From Auanema rhodensis (lineage: Eukaryota > Nematoda > Chromadorea > Rhabditida > Rhabditidae), in NCBI GenBank assembly GCA_964057225.1, contig OZ059897.1:10230001-10294000 (forward strand): DNA of 64,000 bases, written 5' to 3'. The position numbers and the translations under genes were made by a program. The notes under the pieces were generated by a model, which made no database searches, had not been told where the DNA came from, and was given only the letters and a program-made list of their open reading frames with translations. This document shows positions 11,530 to 24,478 of the stretch, in pieces (the stretch's first letter is position 1; every line of letters starts with the position of its first letter).

Positions 11530-11789
11530 TTTTTTGTTCTGAAATTTAAATGCTATGAAATTATTGCTTGCTTGTCATGTTAGACTTGTTTAATTTAAAT
11601 ACTTTTTCAAGTTCCAACCATTTTCGATTAAATCACGTTTAATTAACTGTATTGTTTTCAAAAATAAAGACAAAATTCAATTTCTGTTCATTGAATTAGA
11701 ATTTTCATGTTGTCACACAGGAAATGAAGAATCTTAGTTCATTTCAGTAACAATGAACACAATAACTTTGTTTAGTTGTTGTAATATCG

Positions 11790-11861
11790 GCCCAAGTAGT
11801 ATAGTGGTTAGTACTCCACGTTGTGGCCGTGGCGACACAGGTTCGATTCCTGTCTTGGGCA
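11790..11861 (+). tRNA. tRNA-His(GTG), type I
   Basis: G10 and G53 kept. Confidence 0.9.
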
Positions 11862-12121
11862 TTTTTTGTTTTGAAATTAGAATGCTATAAACATATTGCT
11901 TGCTTGTCATGTTAGATTTGTTTAATTTAAATACTTATTTAAGTTCCAACAATTTTCGATTTAATCACGTTCAATCAACTGTATTGTTTTCAAAAATAAA
12001 GACATCTTTCAATTTCTGGTCATTGAATTAGAATTTTCATGTTGTCACACAGAAATTGAAGAATCTTAGTTCATTTCAGTAACAATGAACACACTAACTT
12101 TGTTAAGTTGTTGTAATATCG

Positions 12122-12193
12122 GCCCAAGTAATATAGTGGTTAGTACTCCACGTTGTGGCCGTGGCGACACAGATTCGATTCCTGTCTTGGGCA
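12122..12193 (+). tRNA. tRNA-His(GTG), type III
   Basis: Type III. Confidence 0.6.
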
Positions 12194-12453
12194 TTTTTTG
12201 TTCTGAAATTTAAATGCTATGAAATTATTGCTTGCTTGTCATGTTAGATTTGTTTAATTTAAATACTTATTAAAGTTCTAACAATTTACGATTTAATCAC
12301 GTTCAATCAACTGTATTGTTTTCAAAAATAAAGACATCTTTCAATTTCTCGTCATTGAATTAGAATTTTCATGTTGTCACACAGAAATTGAAGAATCTTA
12401 GTTCAATTCAGTAACACTGAACACACTAACTTTGTTAAGTTGTTGTAATATCG

Positions 12454-12525
12454 GCCCAAGTAATATAGTGGTTAGTACTCCACGTTGTGGCCGTGGCGAC
12501 ACAGATTCGATTCCTGTCTTGGGCA
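12454..12525 (+). tRNA. tRNA-His(GTG), type III
   Basis: Type III. Confidence 0.6.
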
Positions 12526-12785
12526 TTTTTTGTTTTGAAATTTAAATGCTATAAAATTATTGCTTATTTGTCATGTTAGATTTCTTTAATTTGAATACTT
12601 ATTCAAGTTCTAACAATTTTCGATTTAATCACGTTCAATCAACCGTATTGTTTTCAAAAATAAAGACATCTTTCAATTTCTCGTCATTGAATTAGAATTT
12701 TCATGTTGTCACACAGAAATTGAAGAATCTTAGTTCAATTCAGTAACACTGAACACACTAACTTTGTTAAGTTGTTGTAATATCG

Positions 12786-12857
12786 GGCCAAGTAATATAG
12801 TGGTTAGTACTCCACGTTGTGGCCGTGGCGACACAGATTCGATTCCTGTCTTGGGCA
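12786..12857 (+). tRNA. tRNA-His(GTG), type III with acceptor change
   Basis: Type III plus C2 to G, as at 9798. Confidence 0.5.
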
Positions 12858-13117
12858 TTTTTTGTTTTGAAATTAGAATGCTATAAACATATTGCTTATT
12901 TGTCATGTTAGATTTCTTTAATTTGAATACTTATTCAAGTTCTAACAATTTTCGATTTAATCACGTTCAATCAACCGTATTGTTTTCAAAAATAAAGACA
13001 AAATTCAATTTCTGTTCATTGAATTAGAATATTCATGTTGTCACACAGGAAATGAAGAATCTTAGTTCAATTCAGTAACACTGAACACACTAACTTTGTT
13101 AAGTTGTTGTAATATCG

Positions 13118-13189
13118 GCCCAAGTAATATAGTGGTTAGTACTCCACGTTGTGGCCGTGGCGACACAGGTTCGATTCCTGTCTTGGGCA
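13118..13189 (+). tRNA. tRNA-His(GTG), type II
   Basis: A10, G53 kept. Confidence 0.75.
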
Positions 13190-13449
13190 TTTTTTGTTTT
13201 GAAATTTAAATGCTATGAAATTATTGCTTGCTTGTCATGTTAGATTTGTTTAATTAAAATACTTATTTAAATTCCAACAGTTTTCGATTAAATCACGTTC
13301 AATCAACCGTATTGTTTTTCAAAATAAAGACAAAATTCAATTTCTGTTCATTGAATTAGAATTTTCATGTTGTCACACCGGAAATGAAGAATCTTAGTTC
13401 ATTTCAGTAACAATGAACACACTAACTTTGTTAAGTTGTTGTAATATCG

Positions 13450-13521
13450 GCCCAAGTAATATAGTGGTTAGTACTCCACGTTGTGGCCGTGGCGACACAG
13501 ATTCGATTCCTGTCTTGGGCA
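13450..13521 (+). tRNA. tRNA-His(GTG), type III
   Basis: Type III. Confidence 0.6.
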
Positions 13522-13781
13522 TTTTTTGTTTTGAAATTTAAATGCTATAAAATTATTGCTTATTTGTCATGTTAGATTTCTTTAATTTGAATACTTATTC
13601 AAGTTCTAACAATTTTCGATTTAATCACGTTCAATCAACCGTATTGTTTTTAAAAATAAAGACAAAATTCAATTTCTGTTCATTGAATTAGAATTTTCAT
13701 GTTGTCACACAGGAAATGAAGAATCTTAGTTCATTTCAGTAACAATGAACACACTAACTTTGTTAAGTTGTTGTAATATCG

Positions 13782-13853
13782 GCCCAAGTAATATAGTGGT
13801 TAGTACTCCACGTTGTGGCCGTGGCGACACAGATTCGATTCCTGTCTTGGGCA
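13782..13853 (+). tRNA. tRNA-His(GTG), type III
   Basis: Type III. Confidence 0.6.
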
Positions 13854-14113
13854 TTTTTTGTTCTGAAATTTGAATGCTATGAAATTATTGCTTGCTTGTC
13901 ATGTTAGATTTGTTTAATTTAAATACTTATTTAAGTTCTAACAATTTACGATTTAATCACGTTCAATCAACTGTATTGTTTTCAAAAATAAAGACATCTT
14001 TCAATTTCTCGTCATTGAATTAGAATTTTCATGTTGTCACACAGAAATTGAAGAATCTTAGTTCAATTCAGTAACACTGAACACACTAACTTTGTTAAGT
14101 TGTTGTAATATCG

Positions 14114-14185
14114 GCCCAAGTAATATAGTGGTTAGTACTCCACGTTGTGGCCGTGGCGACACAGGTTCGATTCCTGTCTTGGGCA
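14114..14185 (+). tRNA. tRNA-His(GTG), type II
   Basis: A10, G53 kept. Confidence 0.75.
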
Positions 14186-14445
14186 TTTTTTGTTTTGAAA
14201 TTTAAATGCTATGAAATTATTGCTTGTTTGTCATGTTAGACTTGTTTAATTTAAATACTTTTTCAAGTTCCAACAATTTTCGATTAAATCACGTTTAATT
14301 AACCGTATTGTTTTCAAAAATAAAGACATCTTTCAATTTCTGGTCATTGAATTAGAATTTTCATGTTGTCACACAGAAATTGAAGAATCTTAGTTCATTT
14401 CAGTAACAATGAACACACTAACTTTGTTAAGTTGTTGTAATATCG

Positions 14446-14517
14446 GCCCAAGTAATATAGTGGTTAGTACTCCACGTTGTGGCCGTGGCGACACAGATTC
14501 GATTCCTGTCTTGGGCA
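14446..14517 (+). tRNA. tRNA-His(GTG), type III
   Basis: Type III. Confidence 0.6.
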
Positions 14518-14777
14518 TTTTTTGTTCTGAAATTTAAATGCTATGAAATTATTGCTTGCTTGTCATGTTAGACTTGTTTAATTTAAATACTTTTTCAAGT
14601 TCCAACCATTTTCGATTAAATCACGTTTAATTAACTGTATTGTTTTCAAAAATAAAGACAAAATTCAATTTCTGTTCATTGAATTAGAATTTTCATGTTG
14701 TCACACAGGAAATGAAGAATCTTAGTTCATTTCAGTAACAATGAACACAATAACTTTGTTTAGTTGTTGTAATATCG

Positions 14778-14849
14778 GCCCAAGTAGTATAGTGGTTAGT
14801 ACTCCACGTTGTGGCCGTGGCGACACAGGTTCGATTCCTGTCTTGGGCA
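14778..14849 (+). tRNA. tRNA-His(GTG), type I
   Basis: G10 and G53 kept; last type I copy before 26.7 kb. Confidence 0.9.
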
Positions 14850-15109
14850 TTTTTTGTTTTGAAATTAGAATGCTATAAACATATTGCTTGCTTGTCATGT
14901 TAGATTTGTTTAATTCAAATACTTATTTAAGTTCCAACAATTTTCGATTTAATCACGTTCAATCAACTGTATTGTTTTCAAAAATAAAGACATCTTTCAA
15001 TTTCTGGTCATTGAATTAGAATTTTCATGTTGTCACACAGAAATTGAAGAATCTTAGTTCATTTCAGTAACAATGAACACACTAACTTTGTTAAGTTGTT
15101 GTAATATCG

Positions 15110-15181
15110 GCCCAAGTAATATAGTGGTTAGTACTCCACGTTGTGGCCGTGGCGACACAGATTCGATTCCTGTCTTGGGCA
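15110..15181 (+). tRNA. tRNA-His(GTG), type III
   Basis: Type III. Confidence 0.6.
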
Positions 15182-15441
15182 TTTTTTGTTCTGAAATTTA
15201 AATGCTATGAAATTATTGCTTGCTTGTCATGTTAGATTTGTTTAATTTAAATACTTATTAAAGTTCTAACAATTTACGATTTAATCACGTTCAATCAACT
15301 GTATTGTTTTCAAAAATGAAGACATCTTTCAATTTCTCGTCATTGAATTAGAATTTTCATGTTGTCACACAGAAATTGAAGAATCTTAGTTCAATTCAGT
15401 AACACTGAACACACTAACTTTGTTAAGTTGTTGTAATATCG

Positions 15442-15513
15442 GCCCAAGTAATATAGTGGTTAGTACTCCACGTTGTGGCCGTGGCGACACAGATTCGATT
15501 CCTGTCTTGGGCA
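15442..15513 (+). tRNA. tRNA-His(GTG), type III
   Basis: Type III. Confidence 0.6.
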
Positions 15514-15773
15514 TTTTTTGTTTTGAAATTTAAATGCTATAAAATTATTGCTTATTTGTCATGTTAGATTTCTTTAATTTGAATACTTATTCAAGTTCTA
15601 ACAATTTTCGATTTAATCACGTTCAATCAACCGTATTGTTTTCAAAAATAAAGACAAAATTCAATTTCTGTTCATTGAATTAGAATTTTCATGTTGTCAC
15701 ACAGGAAATGAAGAATCTTAGTTCAATTCAGTAACACTGAACACACTAACTTTGTTAAGTTGTTGTAATATCG

Positions 15774-15845
15774 GCCCAAGTAATATAGTGGTTAGTACTC
15801 CACGTTGTGGCCGTGGCGACACAGATTCGATTCCTGTCTTGGGCA
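15774..15845 (+). tRNA. tRNA-His(GTG), type III
   Basis: Type III. Confidence 0.6.
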
Positions 15846-16105
15846 TTTTTTGTTTTGAAATTTAAATGCTATGAAATTATTGCTTGCTTGTCATGTTAGA
15901 TTTGTTTAATTAAAATACTTATTTAAGTTCCAACAATTTTCGATTAAATCACGTTCAATCAACCGTATTGTTTTTCAAAATAAAGACAAAATTCAATTTC
16001 TGTTCATTGAATTAGAATTTTCATGTTGTCACACCGGAAATGAAGAATCTTAGTTCATTTCAGTAACAATGAACACACTAACTTTGTTAAGTTGTTGTAA
16101 TATCG

Positions 16106-16177
16106 GCCCAAGTAATATAGTGGTTAGTACTCCACGTTGTGGCCGTGGCGACACAGATTCGATTCCTGTCTTGGGCA
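16106..16177 (+). tRNA. tRNA-His(GTG), type III
   Basis: Type III. Confidence 0.6.
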
Positions 16178-16437
16178 TTTTTTGTTTTGAAATTTAAATG
16201 CTATAAAATTATTGCTTATTTGTCATGTTAGATTTCTTTAATTTGAATACTTATTCAAGTTCTAACAATTTTCGATTTAATCACGTTCAATCAACCGTAT
16301 TGTTTTTAAAAATAAAGACAAAATTCAATTTCTGTTCATTGAATTAGAATTTTCATGTTGTCACACAGGAAATGAAGAATCTTAGTTCATTTCAGTAACA
16401 ATGAACACACTAACTTTGTTAAGTTGTTGTAATATCG

Positions 16438-16509
16438 GCCCAAGTAATATAGTGGTTAGTACTCCACGTTGTGGCCGTGGCGACACAGATTCGATTCCTG
16501 TCTTGGGCA
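16438..16509 (+). tRNA. tRNA-His(GTG), type III
   Basis: Type III. Confidence 0.6.
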
Positions 16510-16769
16510 TTTTTTGTTCTGAAATTTGAATGCTATGAAATTATTGCTTGCTTGTCATGTTAGATTTGTTTAATTTAAATACTTATTTAAGTTCTAACAA
16601 TTTACGATTTAATCACGTTCAATCAACTGTATTGTTTTCAAAAATAAAGACATCTTTCAATTTCTCGTCATTGAATTAGAATTTTCATGTTGTCACACAG
16701 AAATTGAAGAATCTTAGTTCAATTCAGTAACACTGAACACACTAACTTTGTTAAGTTGTTGTAATATCG

Positions 16770-16841
16770 GCCCAAGTAATATAGTGGTTAGTACTCCACG
16801 TTGTGGCCGTGGCGACACAGATTCGATTCCTGTCTTGGGCA
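16770..16841 (+). tRNA. tRNA-His(GTG), type III
   Basis: Type III. Confidence 0.6.
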
Positions 16842-17101
16842 TTTTTTGTTTTGAAATTTAAATACTATAAAATTATTGCTTATTTGTCATGTTAGATTTC
16901 TTTAATCTGAATACTTATTCAAGTTCTAACAATTTTCGATTTAATCACGTTCAATCAACCGTATTGTTTTTAAAAATAAAGACAAAATTCAATTTCTGTT
17001 CATTGAATTAGAATTTTCATGTTGTCACACAGGAAATGAAGAATCTTAGTTCATTTCAGTAACAATGAACACACTAACTTTGTTAAGTTGTTGTAATATC
17101 G

Positions 17102-17173
17102 GCCCAAGTAATATAGTGGTTAGTACTCCACGTTGTGGCCGTGGCGACACAGATTCGATTCCTGTCTTGGGCA
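17102..17173 (+). tRNA. tRNA-His(GTG), type III
   Basis: Type III. Confidence 0.6.
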
Positions 17174-17433
17174 TTTTTTGTTTTGAAATTTAAATACTAT
17201 AAAATTATTGCTTATTTGTCATGTTAGATTTCTTTAATTTGAATACTTATTCAAGTTCTAACAATTTTCGTATTAATCACGTTCAATCAACCGTATTGTT
17301 TTTAAAAATAAAGACAAAATTCAATTTCTGTTCATTGAATTAGAATTTTCATGTTGTCACACAGGAAATGAAGAATCTTAGTTCATTTCAGTAACAATGA
17401 ACACACTAACTTTGTTAAGTTGTTGTAATATCG

Positions 17434-17505
17434 GCCCAAGTAATATAGTGGTTAGTACTCCACGTTGTGGCCGTGGCGACACAGATTCGATTCCTGTCTT
17501 GGGCA
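17434..17505 (+). tRNA. tRNA-His(GTG), type III
   Basis: Type III. Confidence 0.6.
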
Positions 17506-17765
17506 TTTTTTGTTTTGAAATTTAAATGCTATGAAATTATTGCTTGCTTGTCATGTTAGATTTGTTTAATTAAAATACTTATTTAAGTTCCAACAATTTT
17601 CGATTAAATCACGTTCAATCAACCGTATTGTTTTTCAAAATAAAGACAAAATTCAATTTCTGTTCATTGAATTAGAATTTTCATGTTGTCACACCGGAAA
17701 TGAAGAATCTTAGTTCATTTCAGTAACAATGAACACACTAACTTTGTTAAGTTGTTGTAATATCG

Positions 17766-17837
17766 GCCCAAGTAATATAGTGGTTAGTACTCCACGTTGT
17801 GGCCGTGGCGACACAGATTCGATTCCTGTCTTGGGCA
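17766..17837 (+). tRNA. tRNA-His(GTG), type III
   Basis: Type III. Confidence 0.6.
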
Positions 17838-18097
17838 TTTTTTGTTTTGAAATTTAAATACTATAAAATTATTGCTTATTTGTCATGTTAGATTTCTTTA
17901 ATTTGAATACTTATTCAAGTTCTAACAATTTTCGATTTAATCACGTTCAATCAACCGTATTGTTTTTAAAAATAAAGACAAAATTCAATTTCTGTTCATT
18001 GAATTAGAATTTTCATGTTGTCACACAGGAAATGAAGAATCTTAGTTCATTTCAGTAACAATGAACACACTAACTTTGTTAAGTTGTTGTAATATCG

Positions 18098-18169
18098 GCC
18101 CAAGTAATATAGTGGTTAGTACTCCACGTTGTGGCCGTGGCGACACAGATTCGATTCCTGTCTTGGGCA
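18098..18169 (+). tRNA. tRNA-His(GTG), type III
   Basis: Type III. Confidence 0.6.
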
Positions 18170-18429
18170 TTTTTTGTTTTGAAATTTAAATACTATAAAA
18201 TTATTGCTTATTTGTCATGTTAGATTTCTTTAATTTGAATACTTATTCAAGTTCTAACAATTTTCGATTTAATCACGTTCAATCAACCGTATTGTTTTTA
18301 AAAATAAAGACAAAATTCAATTTCTGTTCATTGAATTAGAATTTTCATGTTGTCACACAGGAAATGAAGAATCTTAGTTCATTTCAGTAACAATGAACAC
18401 ACTAACTTTGTTAAGTTGTTGTAATATCG

Positions 18430-18501
18430 GCCCAAGTAATATAGTGGTTAGTACTCCACGTTGTGGCCGTGGCGACACAGATTCGATTCCTGTCTTGGAC
18501 A
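18430..18501 (+). tRNA. tRNA-His(GTG), type III with acceptor change
   Basis: Type III plus G71 to A in the acceptor. The same change recurs at 20423, 22747 and 25071 and marks a higher-order repeat. Confidence 0.5.
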
Positions 18502-18761
18502 TTTTTTGTTCTGAAATTTAAATGCTATGAAATTATTGCTTGCTTGTCATGTTAGATTTGTTTAATTTAAATACTTATTTAAGTTCTAACAATTTACGAT
18601 TTAATCACGTTCAATCAACTGTATTGTTTTCAAAAATAAAGACATCTTTCAATTTCTCGTCATTGAATTAGAATTTTCATGTTGTCACACAGAAATTGAA
18701 GAATCTTAGTTCAATTCAGTAACACTGAACACACTAACTTTGTTAAGTTGTTGTAATATCG

Positions 18762-18833
18762 GCCCAAGTAATATAGTGGTTAGTACTCCACGTTGTGGCC
18801 GTGGCGACACAGATTCGATTCCTGTCTTGGGCA
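18762..18833 (+). tRNA. tRNA-His(GTG), type III
   Basis: Type III. Confidence 0.6.
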
Positions 18834-19093
18834 TTTTTTGTTTTGAAATTTAAATGCTATAAAATTATTGCTTATTTGTCATGTTAGATTTCTTTAATTT
18901 GAATACTTATTCAAGTTCTAACAATTTTCGATTTAATCACGTTCAATCAACCGTATTGTTTTCAAAAATAAAGACAAAATTCAATTTCTGTTCATTGAAT
19001 TAGAATTTTCATGTTGTCACACAGGAAATGAAGAATCTTAGTTCAATTCAGTAACACTGAACACACTAACTTTGTTAAGTTGTTGTAATATCG

Positions 19094-19165
19094 GCCCAAG
19101 TAATATAGTGGTTAGTACTCCACGTTGTGGCCGTGGCGACACAGATTCGATTCCTGTCTTGGGCA
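19094..19165 (+). tRNA. tRNA-His(GTG), type III
   Basis: Type III. Confidence 0.6.
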
Positions 19166-19425
19166 TTTTTTGTTTTGAAATTTAAATGCTATAAAATTAT
19201 TGCTTATTTGTCATGTTAGATTTCTTTAATTTGAATACTTATTCAAGTTCTAACAATTTTCGATTTAATCACGTTCAATCAACCGTATTGTTTTCAAAAA
19301 TAAAGACAAAATTCAATTTCTGTTCATTGAATTAGAATTTTCATGTTGTCACACAGGAAATGAAGAATCTTAGTTCAATTCAGTAACACTGAACACACTA
19401 ACTTTGTTAAGTTGTTGTAATATCG

Positions 19426-19497
19426 GCCCAAGTAATATAGTGGTTAGTACTCCACGTTGTGGCCGTGGCGACACAGATTCGATTCCTGTCTTGGGCA
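19426..19497 (+). tRNA. tRNA-His(GTG), type III
   Basis: Type III. Confidence 0.6.
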
Positions 19498-19758
19498 TTT
19501 TTTGTTTTGAAATTTAAATGCTATGAAATTATTGCTTTTCTTGTCATGTTAGATTTGTTTAATTAAAATACTTATTTAAGTTCCAACAATTTTCGATTAA
19601 ATCACGTTCAATCAACCGTATTGTTTTTCAAAATAAAGACAAAATTCAATTTCTGTTCATTGAATTAGAATTTTCATGTTGTCACACCGGAAATGAAGAA
19701 TCTTAGTTCATTTCAGTAACAATGAACACACTAACTTTGTTAAGTTGTTGTAATATCG

Positions 19759-19830
19759 GCCCAAGTAATATAGTGGTTAGTACTCCACGTTGTGGCCGTG
19801 GCGACACAGATTCGATTCCTGTCTTGGGCA
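19759..19830 (+). tRNA. tRNA-His(GTG), type III
   Basis: Type III. Confidence 0.6.
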
Positions 19831-20090
19831 TTTTTTGTTTTGAAATTTAAATACTATAAAATTATTGCTTATTTGTCATGTTAGATTTCTTTAATTTGAA
19901 TACTTATTCAAGTTCTAACAATTTTCGATTTAATCACGTTCAATCAACCGTATTGTTTTTAAAAATAAAGACAAAATTCAATTTCTGTTCATTGAATTAG
20001 AATTTTCATGTTGTCACACAGGAAATGAAGAATCTTAGTTCATTTCAGTAACAATGAACACACTAACTTTGTTAAGTTGTTGTAATATCG

Positions 20091-20162
20091 GCCCAAGTAA
20101 TATAGTGGTTAGTACTCCACGTTGTGGCCGTGGCGACACAGATTCGATTCCTGTCTTGGGCA
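20091..20162 (+). tRNA. tRNA-His(GTG), type III
   Basis: Type III. Confidence 0.6.
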
Positions 20163-20422
20163 TTTTTTGTTTTGAAATTTAAATACTATAAAATTATTGC
20201 TTATTTGTCATGTTAGATTTCTTTAATTTGAATACTTATTCAAGTTCTAACAATTTTCGATTTAATCACGTTCAATCAACCGTATTGTTTTTAAAAATAA
20301 AGACAAAATTCAATTTCTGTTCATTGAATTAGAATTTTCATGTTGTCACACAGGAAATGAAGAATCTTAGTTCATTTCAGTAACAATGAACACACTAACT
20401 TTGTTAAGTTGTTGTAATATCG

Positions 20423-20494
20423 GCCCAAGTAATATAGTGGTTAGTACTCCACGTTGTGGCCGTGGCGACACAGATTCGATTCCTGTCTTGGACA
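20423..20494 (+). tRNA. tRNA-His(GTG), type III with acceptor change
   Basis: Type III plus G71 to A. Confidence 0.5.
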
Positions 20495-20754
20495 TTTTTT
20501 GTTCTGAAATTTAAATGCTATGAAATTATTGCTTGCTTGTCATGTTAGATTTGTTTAATTTAAATACTTATTTAAGTTCTAACAATTTACGATTTAATCA
20601 CGTTCAATCAACTGTATTGTTTTCAAAAATAAAGACATCTTTCAATTTCTCGTCATTGAATTAGAATTTTCATGTTGTCACACAGAAATTGAAGAATCTT
20701 AGTTCAATTCAGTAACACTGAACACACTAACTTTGTTAAGTTGTTGTAATATCG

Positions 20755-20826
20755 GCCCAAGTAATATAGTGGTTAGTACTCCACGTTGTGGCCGTGGCGA
20801 CACAGATTCGATTCCTGTCTTGGGCA
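20755..20826 (+). tRNA. tRNA-His(GTG), type III
   Basis: Type III. Confidence 0.6.
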
Positions 20827-21086
20827 TTTTTTGTTTTGAAATTTAAATGCTATAAAATTATTGCTTATTTGTCATGTTAGATTTCTTTAATTTGAATACT
20901 TATTCAAGTTCTAACAATTTTCGATTTAATCACGTTCAATCAACCGTATTGTTTTCAAAAATAAAGACAAAATTCAATTTCTGTTCATTGAATTAGAATT
21001 TTCATGTTGTCACACAGGAAATGAAGAATCTTAGTTCAATTCAGTAACACTGAACACACTAACTTTGTTAAGTTGTTGTAATATCG

Positions 21087-21158
21087 GCCCAAGTAATATA
21101 GTGGTTAGTACTCCACGTTGTGGCCGTGGCGACACAGATTCGATTCCTGTCTTGGGCA
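21087..21158 (+). tRNA. tRNA-His(GTG), type III
   Basis: Type III. Confidence 0.6.
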
Positions 21159-21418
21159 TTTTTTGTTTTGAAATTTAAATGCTATAAAATTATTGCTTAT
21201 TTGTCATGTTAGATTTCTTTAATTTGAATACTTATTCAAGTTCTAACAATTTTCGATTTAATCACGTTCAATCAACCGTATTGTTTTTAAAAATAAAGAC
21301 AAAATTCAATTTCTGTTCATTGAATTAGAATTTTCATGTTGTCACACAGGAAATGAAGAATCTTAGTTCATTTCAGTAACAATGAACACACTAACTTTGT
21401 TAAGTTGTTGTAATATCG

Positions 21419-21490
21419 GCCCAAGTAATATAGTGGTTAGTACTCCACGTTGTGGCCGTGGCGACACAGATTCGATTCCTGTCTTGGGCA
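21419..21490 (+). tRNA. tRNA-His(GTG), type III
   Basis: Type III. Confidence 0.6.
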
Positions 21491-21750
21491 TTTTTTGTTC
21501 TGAAATTTGAATGCTATGAAATTATTGCTTGCTTGTCATGTTAGATTTGTTTAATTTAAATACTTATTTAAGTTCTAACAATTTACGATTTAATCACGTT
21601 CAATCAACTGTATTGTTTTCAAAAATAAAGACATCTTTCAATTTCTCGTCATTGAATTAGAATTTTCATGTTGTCACACAGAAATTGAAGAATCTTAGTT
21701 CAATTCAGTAACACTGAACACACTAACTTTGTTAAGTTGTTGTAATATCG

Positions 21751-21822
21751 GCCCAAGTAATATAGTGGTTAGTACTCCACGTTGTGGCCGTGGCGACACA
21801 GATTCGATTCCTGTCTTGGGCA
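21751..21822 (+). tRNA. tRNA-His(GTG), type III
   Basis: Type III. Confidence 0.6.
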
Positions 21823-22082
21823 TTTTTTGTTTTGAAATTTAAATGCTATGAAATTATTGCTTGCTTGTCATGTTAGATTTGTTTAATTAAAATACTTATT
21901 TAAGTTCCAACAATTTTCGATTAAATCACGTTCAATCAACCGTATTGTTTTTCAAAATAAAGACAAAATTCAATTTCTGTTCATTGAATTAGAATTTTCA
22001 TGTTGTCACACCGGAAATGAAGAATCTTAGTTCATTTCAGTAACAATGAACACACTAACTTTGTTAAGTTGTTGTAATATCG

Positions 22083-22154
22083 GCCCAAGTAATATAGTGG
22101 TTAGTACTCCACGTTGTGGCCGTGGCGACACAGATTCGATTCCTGTCTTGGGCA
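22083..22154 (+). tRNA. tRNA-His(GTG), type III
   Basis: Type III. Confidence 0.6.
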
Positions 22155-22414
22155 TTTTTTGTTTTGAAATTTAAATACTATAAAATTATTGCTTATTTGT
22201 CATGTTAGATTTCTTTAATTTGAATACTTATTCAAGTTCTAACAATTTTCGATTTAATCACGTTCAATCAACCGTATTGTTTTTAAAAATAAAGACAAAA
22301 TTCAATTTCTGTTCATTGAATTAGAATTTTCATGTTGTCACACAGGAAATGAAGAATCTTAGTTCATTTCAGTAACAATGAACACACTAACTTTGTTAAG
22401 TTGTTGTAATATCG

Positions 22415-22486
22415 GCCCAAGTAATATAGTGGTTAGTACTCCACGTTGTGGCCGTGGCGACACAGATTCGATTCCTGTCTTGGGCA
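22415..22486 (+). tRNA. tRNA-His(GTG), type III
   Basis: Type III. Confidence 0.6.
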
Positions 22487-22746
22487 TTTTTTGTTTTGAA
22501 ATTTAAATACTATAAAATTATTGCTTATTTGTCATGTTAGATTTCTTTAATTTGAATACTTATTCAAGTTCTAACAATTTTCGATTTAATCACGTTCAAT
22601 CAACCGTATTGTTTTTAAAAATAAAGACAAAATTCAATTTCTGTTCATTGAATTAGAATTTTCATGTTGTCACACAGGAAATGAAGAATCTTAGTTCATT
22701 TCAGTAACAATGAACACACTAACTTTGTTAAGTTGTTGTAATATCG

Positions 22747-22818
22747 GCCCAAGTAATATAGTGGTTAGTACTCCACGTTGTGGCCGTGGCGACACAGATT
22801 CGATTCCTGTCTTGGACA
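22747..22818 (+). tRNA. tRNA-His(GTG), type III with acceptor change
   Basis: Type III plus G71 to A. Confidence 0.5.
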
Positions 22819-23078
22819 TTTTTTGTTCTGAAATTTAAATGCTATGAAATTATTGCTTGCTTGTCATGTTAGATTTGTTTAATTTAAATACTTATTTAAG
22901 TTCTAACAATTTACGATTTAATCACGTTCAATCAACTGTATTGTTTTCAAAAATAAAGACATCTTTCAATTTCTCGTCATTGAATTAGAATTTTCATGTT
23001 GTCACACAGAAATTGAAGAATCTTAGTTCAATTCAGTAACACTGAACACACTAACTTTGTTAAGTTGTTGTAATATCG

Positions 23079-23150
23079 GCCCAAGTAATATAGTGGTTAG
23101 TACTCCACGTTGTGGCCGTGGCGACACAGATTCGATTCCTGTCTTGGGCA
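23079..23150 (+). tRNA. tRNA-His(GTG), type III
   Basis: Type III. Confidence 0.6.
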
Positions 23151-23410
23151 TTTTTTGTTTTGAAATTTAAATGCTATAAAATTATTGCTTATTTGTCATG
23201 TTAGATTTCTTTAATTTGAATACTTATTCAAGTTCTAACAATTTTCGATTTAATCACGTTCAATCAACCGTATTGTTTTCAAAAATAAAGACAAAATTCA
23301 ATTTCTGTTCATTGAATTAGAATTTTCATGTTGTCACACAGGAAATGAAGAATCTTAGTTCAATTCAGTAACACTGAACACACTAACTTTGTTAAGTTGT
23401 TGTAATATCG

Positions 23411-23482
23411 GCCCAAGTAATATAGTGGTTAGTACTCCACGTTGTGGCCGTGGCGACACAGATTCGATTCCTGTCTTGGGCA
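23411..23482 (+). tRNA. tRNA-His(GTG), type III
   Basis: Type III. Confidence 0.6.
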
Positions 23483-23742
23483 TTTTTTGTTTTGAAATTT
23501 AAATGCTATGAAATTATTGCTTGCTTGTCATGTTAGATTTGTTTAATTAAAATACTTATTTAAGTTCCAACAATTTTCGATTAAATCACGTTCAATCAAC
23601 CGTATTGTTTTTCAAAATAAAGACAAAATTCAATTTCTGTTCATTGAATTAGAATTTTCATGTTGTCACACCGGAAATGAAGAATCTTAGTTCATTTCAG
23701 TAACAATGAACACACTAACTTTGTTAAGTTGTTGTAATATCG

Positions 23743-23814
23743 GCCCAAGTAATATAGTGGTTAGTACTCCACGTTGTGGCCGTGGCGACACAGATTCGAT
23801 TCCTGTCTTGGGCA
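23743..23814 (+). tRNA. tRNA-His(GTG), type III
   Basis: Type III. Confidence 0.6.
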
Positions 23815-24074
23815 TTTTTTGTTTTGAAATTTAAATGCTATAAAATTATTGCTTATTTGTCATGTTAGATTTCTTTAATTTGAATACTTATTCAAGTTCT
23901 AACAATTTTCGATTTAATCACGTTCAATCAACCGTATTGTTTTTAAAAATAAAGACAAAATTCAATTTCTGTTCATTGAATTAGAATTTTCATGTTGTCA
24001 CACAGGAAATGAAGAATCTTAGTTCATTTCAGTAACAATGAACACACTAACTTTGTTAAGTTGTTGTAATATCG

Positions 24075-24146
24075 GCCCAAGTAATATAGTGGTTAGTACT
24101 CCACGTTGTGGCCGTGGCGACACAGATTCGATTCCTGTCTTGGGCA
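24075..24146 (+). tRNA. tRNA-His(GTG), type III
   Basis: Type III. Confidence 0.6.
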
Positions 24147-24406
24147 TTTTTTGTTCTGAAATTTGAATGCTATGAAATTATTGCCTGCTTGTCATGTTAG
24201 ATTTGTTTAATTTAAATACTTATTTAAGTTCTAACAATTTACGATTTAATCACGTTCAATCAACTGTATTGTTTTCAAAAATAAAGACATCTTTCAATTT
24301 CTCGTCATTGAATTAGAATTTTCATGTTGTCACACAGAAATTGAAGAATCTTAGTTCAATTCAGTAACACTGAACACACTAACTTTGTTAAGTTGTTGTA
24401 ATATCG

Positions 24407-24478
24407 GCCCAAGTAATATAGTGGTTAGTACTCCACGTTGTGGCCGTGGCGACACAGATTCGATTCCTGTCTTGGGCA
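24407..24478 (+). tRNA. tRNA-His(GTG), type III
   Basis: Type III. Confidence 0.6.
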
